The notes under the pieces: model-generated
The model's input: only the letters and a program-made list of their open reading frames with translations
Told to the model about the DNA's origin: nothing
Database searches by the model: none
NCBI RefSeq assembly: GCF_013378445.1
Contig: NZ_JABXYK010000004.1
Coordinates: 367,097 to 431,096 of the forward strand
DNA length: 64,000 nt
Reading direction: 5' to 3'
Source of the DNA: Mycoplana rhizolycopersici
Lineage (GTDB): Bacteria > Pseudomonadota > Alphaproteobacteria > Rhizobiales > Rhizobiaceae
In this document: positions 58,315-64,000 of the stretch, piece after piece
Numbering within the stretch: position 1 is the stretch's first letter
How the letters are laid out: each line of letters begins with the position of its first letter
Program-made: the position numbers and the translations under genes

Positions 58315-59199
58315 ATGGACGCCTATCTTATCGCCATTGCGATCGTCTCGGGTATCTACCTGTTGCTCGCCCTTGGCCTCAATCTCCAGTTCGGGTTGAC
58401 CGGACTGATCAACTTCGGCCATGTCGGCTTCTTTTGCGTCGGCGCCTATACCTCGGCGATCCTGTCTACAAATGGCGTGCCGGTGGCGTGGTCGCTGCTG
58501 GCGGCGGCCCTGGTCGGAATGCTCGCGGCCTGGCCGCTGGGCGTGATCAGCATCCGTCTGCGCGAGGACTATTTCGCCATCGCCTCGCTCGGCTTTTCGG
58601 AGATCGTGCGTCTTGTCGCGACGTCCGAGGGCTGGCTGACGAACGGCGTTCAGGGCATTGCAGGCATTCCGCGTATCTTTTCCGGCGTCACCGGCCAGTC
58701 GCAGGCGATTGCCATGCTGGCAATCGTCACCGTGTTCTGCGTGCTGGCCATTCTCGCCATGCGCCGCATCGTCCGTTCACCCTTCGGCCGCATGATTGAA
58801 GCGATCCGTGACAACGAAGAGGCGGTAAAGTCGCTCGGCAAGGATCCGGCCGGTTTCAAGATGCAGGTGCTGCTTCTCGGCTCCATGCTGGCCGGTCTGT
58901 CGGGCGCGCTCTATGCCCACTACATCGGCTACATCTCGCCGGACCAGTTCATCCCCTTCATCACCTTCCAGATCTGGATGGCGATCATCATGGGCGGTGT
59001 GGGCCGTATATCCGGCACAGTGGCCGGCGTGATCATACTCATGGTGTTCCTGGAAGGCTCCCGTTTCCTGCGCGACATCGCGCCGTTCATCCCGGAGGTC
59101 GCCATGGCAAGCATCCGTCTGGGCGCGATCGGTCTCGCCCTGATGCTCTTCACAATCTATCGCCCGCAGGGCCTCATGGGGGACTATACAAAGCGATGA
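58315..59199 (+). CDS. livM: ABC transporter permease, LivM type
   Basis: A 294-residue membrane permease. LNLQFGLTGLINFGHVGFFC near the N-terminus, the GRMIEAIRDNEEAVKSLGKD loop and IYRPQGLMGDY at the C-terminus are typical of LivM. An upstream in-frame ATG within LivH is not used because the sequence there belongs to LivH in another frame. Its stop overlaps the ATG of the ATPase (ATGA at 59196-59199). Confidence 0.92.
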   Translation: MDAYLIAIAIVSGIYLLLALGLNLQFGLTGLINFGHVGFFCVGAYTSAILSTNGVPVAWSLLAAALVGMLAAWPLGVISIRLREDYFAIASLGFSEIVRLVATSEGWLTNGVQGIAGIPRIFSGVTGQSQAIAMLAIVTVFCVLAILAMRRIVRSPFGRMIEAIRDNEEAVKSLGKDPAGFKMQVLLLGSMLAGLSGALYAHYIGYISPDQFIPFITFQIWMAIIMGGVGRISGTVAGVIILMVFLEGSRFLRDIAPFIPEVAMASIRLGAIGLALMLFTIYRPQGLMGDYTKR

Positions 59200-59957
59200 C
59201 CCTCGAAATCAAAGAGATGAGCAAGGCCTATGGTGGCCTGACCGTGGTCGACCGGGTGTCGATTACAATGGAAGATGCCGACATCATCGGCGTCATCGGA
59301 CCGAACGGCGCCGGCAAGTCGACACTGTTCTCGCTGGTCACCGGCTTTCTCGACGGCAATGGCGGCGACGTCGTGCTGGACGGCAAGCCGCTGGGCAATG
59401 CGTCCGCCGTGGAGCGGGCGCAGGCCGGCATGGTGCGTACCTTCCAGGTTCCGCGCGAATTCGCGCACATGACCGTTCGGGAAAACCTGATGGCCGCCGC
59501 ACCGGGACAGGGTGGCGAGAATCTGATCACGACCTTCTTCCGGCCCGCCAGCGTTGCCCGGCAGGAGAAGGAGATTGCCGGGAAGGTTGAGGAAACCATC
59601 CGTTTCCTCAAGCTCGGCGTCGTCGCGGACACGCCGGCCGGTCGCCTTTCCGGCGGTCAGAAGAAACTGCTGGAGCTTGGCCGCGCGCTGATGACCGGGG
59701 CAAAGCTGATCATGCTGGACGAGCCCTTCGCCGGCGTGAATCCTGTACTGATCGAGGAGCTTTCGCAGAAGATCCGCGAACTCAATGCGCGCGGCATCGG
59801 TTTCCTCATCATCGAGCATGATCTCGGCGCGCTGTCGAAACTCGTCAGCAAGCTCTACGTCATGGACCGCGGCAAGCTGATCGCCTCGGGCGAGCCGGCG
59901 GCCGTGCTCTCCGATGCCGCCGTACGTGAAGCCTATATCGGAGGGGGAGCAAACTGA
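59196..59957 (+). CDS. livG: ABC transporter ATPase, LivG type
   Basis: A 253-residue ATPase. Walker A is GPNGAGKST, the signature is LSGGQKKLLELGRALM, Walker B is KLIMLDEPFAGVNP and the H-loop is IIEHD. The FQVPREFAHMTVRENLMAA stretch is typical of LivG. The final A of its TGA is shared with the ATG of the next ATPase (TGATG). Confidence 0.93.
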   Translation: MTLEIKEMSKAYGGLTVVDRVSITMEDADIIGVIGPNGAGKSTLFSLVTGFLDGNGGDVVLDGKPLGNASAVERAQAGMVRTFQVPREFAHMTVRENLMAAAPGQGGENLITTFFRPASVARQEKEIAGKVEETIRFLKLGVVADTPAGRLSGGQKKLLELGRALMTGAKLIMLDEPFAGVNPVLIEELSQKIRELNARGIGFLIIEHDLGALSKLVSKLYVMDRGKLIASGEPAAVLSDAAVREAYIGGGAN

Positions 59958-60655
59958 TGCTGACCATCGAAAACCTGACCGGCGGATATGGCGAGACCGA
60001 CATTCTGACCGGAATCAATCTCACCCTCGAAGCGGGAGAGATCCTGACCGTCGCGGGCACCAACGGCGCGGGAAAGTCCACCCTGGCCAAGGCGGTGGTC
60101 GGCCTTCTCCCGCGCGTCAACGGCCGTGTCACCCTGTCGGGCAGCGACATCACCCGCATTCCGGCGGAGCAGCGCGCTCGCGCCGGTATCGGCTACGTGC
60201 CGCAGACCGCCAACGTTTTCGCCGCGCTGACCATTGTCGAAAATCTCGAAGTGGTGGAGGGCGTGAAGGACCGCAAGCAACGCATTGTCGAAATGTTCGA
60301 CCTGTTTCCGGCTCTCAACGAGCGGCGGCGCGCACGCGCCGGCAGCCTGTCGGGCGGCGAGCGACAGCAACTCGCGTTTGCGCGAGCCCTGATGACGCGT
60401 CCTGATGTCATCGTGCTCGACGAGCCGACGGCCGCGCTGTCCCCGATCATGGCGGACGAGAGCTTCCGCCGCATCCGCGAACTGGCGAGGACGGGGACGG
60501 CCGTGCTGCTGATCGAGCAGCGCGCGCGCCAGGCGCTGGCGATCTCCCATCGCGGGGCGATCATGGATTCCGGCAAGGTCGCACTTGAAGGACAGGCCGA
60601 CGGCCTGCTCGCCGACCAGCGTGCGGCCGAGCTTTATCTCGGCGTCGGCCACTGA
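59957..60655 (+). CDS. livF: ABC transporter ATPase, LivF type
   Basis: A 232-residue ATPase. Walker A is GTNGAGKST, with Thr in place of the usual Pro or Asn after the Gly. The signature is LSGGERQQLAFARALM and Walker B is VIVLDEPTAALSP; the switch region is LLIEQRARQAL. The IGYVPQTANVFAALTIVENL stretch is typical of LivF. It closes the transporter operon; no T-run terminator is clear afterwards. Confidence 0.93.
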   Translation: MLTIENLTGGYGETDILTGINLTLEAGEILTVAGTNGAGKSTLAKAVVGLLPRVNGRVTLSGSDITRIPAEQRARAGIGYVPQTANVFAALTIVENLEVVEGVKDRKQRIVEMFDLFPALNERRRARAGSLSGGERQQLAFARALMTRPDVIVLDEPTAALSPIMADESFRRIRELARTGTAVLLIEQRARQALAISHRGAIMDSGKVALEGQADGLLADQRAAELYLGVGH

Positions 60656-61204
60656 CGCCCCGGGGGCCTTGTCTTGTCGACGGGGCTTGCCTCCCGCACG
60701 CGGAGGTCATCCAACCGATTGTCCAAAGGCATGCAGTTGCTCACCTTGGGGCGTTGGTGCACGGATCGCGCCCATTGCGGAGTATGATCTTTGATGCGGT
60801 CGTCTACGCAGTTGCCTTCTTGCGGAGGACGGATTTCGGGAGTGCGCATGCCAACATGCGATTGAGGGTGGCACAGGCGATGGCCACTTCCGTCTGCTGA
60901 ACCCGGAACGACCCTGCCCGAAGGCGGCGGCCGATGGCTGGCGCTCTGTGTGTCACGTCCCATTTCGAAAGCGAGAACAGATTATGCAGAGATTTCGGTC
61001 TCCCGGGAGGCTTGCAACGCTTCATCTCGGTCTTCTCAGCAGCCCGAATCTTTTCGTCGCCCCAAACCAGAAGCACTCAGCCCTGGCCACCCACATCCAT
61101 CGGATCCGCGTAATGGCGCATTGGAAAGCCGTGACCGGCGCAGCTACCTGAGGTCACAGACAAATGCACTGTCCGGGCTTGTCTTGCATGGGTGGACATT
61201 GGGA
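60656..61204. other. Gap without a supported gene
   Basis: This 549-base stretch separates the Liv operon from decayed ABC genes. A 90-codon minus-strand frame (60804-61076) ends with VAIACATLNRMLACALPKSV, which looks like a protein end of a mobile or repetitive element, but I cannot assign it to a family. No promoter, tRNA or repeat stands out. It is best viewed as boundary debris. Confidence 0.3.
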
Positions 61205-62052
61205 CTACCTCGTTCTGAGCGCTTTGATGATGGGGGGTCGCATGGCGTTGACGGCCGGCAGCGCGCCCCTCGCGAGGCCGATGCCGCCGCCCACGGCGCA
61301 GACGAAGAGGGTTTCGCCGAGGATGAGCGCCATGATGCGCAGGCGGGAGAAACCGAGCGTCTTCAGCACGCCGATCTCGAAAGTGGGTTCGCGTACGGCA
61401 AAGACCACGATGTTGACGACGACAATCAAGAGGGTGACGAAGGCAGCGCCGACGACGAGGCTCACGATGAGCCCGACATCGGCATACTGGCGCAGAAACG
61501 CTTCGAGGAACTGCTTTTCCGATTGCATGCGCGTTGGCGTTACCGAGTTGGCGAAGAGCGTATCGATCCCGGCGGCGAGTTCCCCCCGGCGAGACGCCTG
61601 CGCGACGGCGGACGACGAAGGCCTCGAGGTGTCCTTGGGCTTTCGCCCTCGAGGATGCCGGATATCTTGAAACGCCAGTCTCGCCCGCCGTCCTCTCTCG
61701 GCATATCGAAGGCCGTGACCGTCACGCGCTGGCGACGGTCCAGCCCTGTGCCTCAGCGAGGGCACGGCGGACCAGCACCTTGTCACGGGCCTGCCTGATA
61801 GCGCCTTCCAAGGCGGGCGCCAGGCCGAGTTCCTTGCCATTGACGGTCATCAGCAGGTCAGGATCGGCGGCGCTGATGGCGACGACATTCCTCTCCACTT
61901 CGACGAAACCGCGCAGCCGCTCCCTGTGCGCGGTTGAGGAAGCTTGCGGTCAGGCCGTAGATCAGGAAGGCGACCGCGATCGAGACAATGAGGAGCACGG
62001 TGCGCAGCGGTTTTCGCCAAGCATTCTTTCGGGCGAGATCGAGCAAGGTCAT
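61205..62052 (-). pseudogene. FtsX/MacB-type ABC permease, broken
   Basis: On the minus strand the gene begins intact at ATG 62052 (MTLLDLARKNAWRKPLRTVL, then a membrane segment IVSIAVAFLIYGL). It loses its frame after about 45 codons. The C-terminal FtsX part resumes in another frame: GLIVSLVVGAAFVTLLIVVV, EPTFEIGVLKTLGFSRLRIM and LILGETLFVCAVGGGIGLAR. The remaining 848 bases are shorter than a normal permease (about 1150), so a deletion and frameshifts both occurred. The start overlaps the stop of the ATPase, the original operon spacing. Confidence 0.85.
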
Positions 62053-62768
62053 CAGGCGGCCCCCTTCTCTTCGACGAAATCGCCCTCATCGAGATGCAAC
62101 GTGCGGCGCGCGTACAGGGCGGTCTGCGGGTCATGTGTCACCATGACGATGGTCTTTTCCAGCTCGCGATTGAGGAAGCGCAGCATGTCCAGAACCTCGT
62201 GGGCGGGTTTTCGGTCGAGGTCGCCGGTCGGTCGTCGCAGAGCAGCAGGCCGGGATTGGAGACGATGGCGCACGCAATGCCGATGCGTTGCTGATGGCCG
62301 CCGGACATCATGGCGGGATATTGTTTTCGCGCCCGGAAAGCCCGACGAGGTCGAGGACTTTTTCGACGCGCAGGCGCCGCTCCTTGCGCGACAGCGGTTT
62401 CAACAGCAGCGGCAGCTCGACGTTCTCCGCGGCGTTGAGCATGGGCAGCAGATTATAGAACTGGAAGACGATGCCCATGTTGTGGGCCCGCCAGGCGGAG
62501 CGCGCGGCCTCGCCCATCTGGTCCAAACGGCTGGTGCGCCGATGCTCAAGGTGCCGGCATCCGGCTGGTCGATACCGGCGAGCATGTTGAGCAGCGTCGA
62601 TTTGCCCGATCCGGACGGGCCCATGACGGCGACGAAATCGCCGCGGGGGATGATGAGATCGAGCCCTCAGAAGATGGGGATCATCTCGCCGCCGATGCGG
62701 TATGCCTTCCGGACGCCGCTGAGCGCAATATAGGGGGTTATGCCACTGTGTGTTGTCTCCTGTTTCAT
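62052..62768 (-). pseudogene. MacB/LolD-type ABC ATPase, broken
   Basis: From ATG 62768 the frame reads YIALSGVRKAYRIGGEMIPI and then meets TGA after IPIF. Downstream pieces in changing frames read [20 protein letters not shown] (Walker A), [20 protein letters not shown] and VEKVLDLVGLSGREN. The end follows in another frame with PTGDLDRKPAHEVLDMLRFL and IVMVTHDPQTALYARRTLHL. At least one nonsense codon and two or more frameshifts inactivate it; the LSGGQQQR signature region is also damaged near 62270-62320. Confidence 0.85.
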
Positions 62769-62794
62769 CAAGGTTGATACGGATCCGGGCGGCC

Positions 62795-62995
62795 ATGTTG
62801 GAACCCCGCCTCGAACATGATCTCGGTCACGGCCTTGTCCGTTTCGACGAGCAGCGCGCAGGCCTCGACAATCCGGTGCTCGTTGACATGTTGCGAGACG
62901 TTCTTGCCGTGGAAATCCGCCGCGCCGGTATACCGAGCTTGCGCGCCAGCCAGTAGAGGTTGAGATCGACATCGCGAATAGGCGCGTTTCGTCGC
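62795..62995 (-). pseudogene. AraC-family regulator fragment, C-terminal DNA-binding end
   Basis: On the minus strand LNLYWLARKLGIPARRIS and, after a frame change, FHGKNVSQHVNEHRIVEACA then LLVETDKAVTEIMFEAGFQ spell the two helix-turn-helix motifs of an AraC-type regulator. The sensor domain is missing and the frame is broken between the two pieces. It lies head to tail with the broken ATPase on the same strand. Confidence 0.7.
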
Positions 62996-63044
62996 CATCA
63001 ACGTTTCGACCGCGGAAAGCGTTTCCTTGTCACTACCCGTTTCG

Positions 63045-63407
63045 GACCGCATGGCCGCTTCCCCGGTCGCGCTGATTGAGCGGTTCAAGGAGGCGGGGGC
63101 GCGGCAGGTCGTAGTCACGCGCGGCAAACACGGGTCCTTCTATGACAACGGCAGCGAAATGTTTTTCGCAGGCTCGGTGCCGGTGACGGTGGTCGATACC
63201 TGCGGGGCGGGGGACAGCTTCATCGCGACCTTCCTCGTGTCGCGCTTCTTCGAGGACTATTCGGAGCAGGCTGTCCTTGATCATTCCGCGGCCAATGCCG
63301 CGGAAACCTGCACGCATCTGGGCGGCTTTCCCCAGCCGATCCAGGCGGTTCCCCAATGGTTGCTGGACAAGTACGACAGCGTCATCCGCACGACACAGAG
63401 GGCCTGA
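63045..63407 (+). pseudogene. PfkB-family sugar kinase, 5'-truncated (fructoselysine 6-kinase-like)
   Basis: About 115 C-terminal residues of a ribokinase/PfkB-family kinase remain. VALIERFKEAGARQVVVTRG, then the ATP/anion-hole motif DTCGAGDSFIATFLVSRFF with the catalytic Asp, and an ending KYDSVIRTTQRA. The substrate-binding N-terminal two-thirds are missing and the sequence upstream turns into the AraC remnant on the other strand. Fructoselysine 6-kinase is the nearest type I recognise, which would suit an Amadori-compound locus. Confidence 0.75.
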
Positions 63408-63409
63408 GC

Positions 63410-64000
63410 ATGAACACCATCAAGATGAGGCCGCCTGTGGCTGCAGCAAAGGGGGACCGCTCCTTCTGGCTGCAGAGCATCGATGCGGACGCCGTCACCG
63501 TTCCGTTACAGGGCAGCGAGGACTGCGACGTGGCGATCGTCGGCGGCGGATATGCCGGTCTCTGGACGGCTCTCCGCATAAAGGAGCAAGCCCCGCAGAC
63601 ACGCGTGACCGTTCTCGAAGCGGACTTCTGCGGGGCGGGTGCTTCGGGCCGCAATGGCGGCCAGGTTCACAGCTGGTTTGCGGAAATCGACATGCTGCGC
63701 GCGCTTGTGGGTGAAGATGACGCGCTCATGCTGTGCCGGGCGACGACCGATGCCATCGAGGAACTGAGCAGCTTGCAGGCCGCAGGCACCATCGACATGG
63801 ATCTGCGACTCGACGGCTGGCTGTGGACGGCAAGCTCGACCGCGCAGGAAGGCGCCTGGGCGCAGGCTTGCATCGTGTGCCGCACGATTGGCGAAGCGCG
63901 CTTCCGGCCGCTTCAGCGCGCTGAAATCCTGCTCCGCACGGGCTCCGCCGCCTCCTATGTTGGCATCGTCGAGGAGAGGGCAGGGACCGTCCAGCCCGCA
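63410..64000 (+). CDS. FAD-dependent oxidoreductase (DAO family), cut by the window end
   Basis: An open frame starts at ATG 63410, three bases after the kinase stop, and stays open to the last base (197 codons). The dinucleotide-binding motif DVAIVGGGYAGLWTALRIKE, VTVLEADFCGAGASGRNGG and the following SWFAEID stretch mark the D-amino-acid oxidase/glycine oxidase fold family, with GASGRNGG binding the flavin. It probably oxidises an amino acid or an N-substituted amino acid. The start is poorly supported by a ribosome site (GGGCCTGAGC) but the N-terminal length is normal. Confidence 0.85.
   Translation, partial: MNTIKMRPPVAAAKGDRSFWLQSIDADAVTVPLQGSEDCDVAIVGGGYAGLWTALRIKEQAPQTRVTVLEADFCGAGASGRNGGQVHSWFAEIDMLRALVGEDDALMLCRATTDAIEELSSLQAAGTIDMDLRLDGWLWTASSTAQEGAWAQACIVCRTIGEARFRPLQRAEILLRTGSAASYVGIVEERAGTVQPA

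Noticed and set aside
60804..61076. A 90-codon leftward frame ending VAIACATLNRMLACALPKSV as a transposase end
   Set aside because: I could not tie it to a named transposase family and the N-terminal part looks random, so it is reported only as unassigned debris.
1..64000. CRISPR arrays, tRNA or rRNA genes, phage structural genes
   Set aside because: No regularly spaced direct repeats, cloverleaf-type sequences, rRNA blocks or phage gene series were seen in reading the window.

Overview
The window reads as an accessory catabolic region of a GC-rich alphaproteobacterium, most likely one of the Rhizobiaceae (Rhizobium, Sinorhizobium, Shinella or Agrobacterium relatives). The reasons are the many solute-binding-protein transporters (tripartite tricarboxylate, TRAP, branched-chain amino-acid type ABC), GntR/LysR/TetR-controlled sugar-acid and dicarboxylate enzymes, Shine-Dalgarno sites of the GGGAGGA type, and IS remnants interleaved with degraded operons. 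All functions below come from reading the translated sequence; nothing was searched in a database.

Region A (1-22081) looks like one catabolic regulon. It has two tripartite tricarboxylate transporters (1879-5050 and 9070-12159) and an AbrB-type membrane protein. Its enzymes are three MmgE/PrpD-family proteins, two enolase-superfamily proteins (one very like D-tartrate dehydratase), a fluoroacetate-dehalogenase-like hydrolase, a four-rhodanese protein and an SDR that lacks its catalytic residues. It ends in a run of acyl-CoA dehydrogenase, class III CoA-transferase, MmgE/PrpD, MaoC-type hydratase and CitE-type lyase. That last set fits activation, oxidation, hydration and cleavage of a branched C5-type dicarboxylate (itaconate, mesaconate or methylsuccinate like) to central metabolites. 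A recurring ATTGTCWACAAT-like site lies in each promoter-bearing gap of this region, which suggests one GntR-type regulator.

Region B (22166-30083) is a siderophore-iron locus on the minus strand: FecI-type sigma factor, FecR-type anti-sigma factor, TonB receptor with an STN signalling domain, FhuD-like binding protein, FhuB-like fused permease and siderophore-interacting reductase. No ABC ATPase gene is present.

Region C (30290-34279) is partly decayed: a broken Tn3-family transposase, a 5'-truncated FAD-linked oxidase, an apparently intact 2-hydroxyacid dehydrogenase and an aldehyde dehydrogenase that has lost its catalytic middle.

Region D (34364-52307) is a second intact catabolic region. 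It contains an HMG-CoA-lyase-like enzyme, divergent from a CoA-acylating aldehyde dehydrogenase, an iron alcohol dehydrogenase and a GntR regulator. Two near-identical TRAP operons then face each other in inverted orientation around a LysR gene and an L-threonate-dehydrogenase-like gene. The region ends with a split transketolase, an SDR, a TIM-barrel isomerase and a dihydroxyacetone-type kinase. The set suggests catabolism of a C4-C6 polyol, sugar acid or sulfo-sugar through two-carbon transfer and a triose or tetrulose kinase.

Region E (52469-53633) holds IS6 and IS481 fragments and the 3' end of a YggS-like gene. Region F (53936-60655) is a TetR gene with strong palindromic operators, a metal-dependent amidohydrolase and a complete Liv-type ABC transporter, probably import and hydrolysis of an amide or peptide-like compound. 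Region G (61205-64000) is a graveyard (ABC ATPase, FtsX-type permease, AraC fragment, PfkB-kinase fragment) followed by the start of an FAD-dependent amino-acid-oxidase-like gene that runs off the window.
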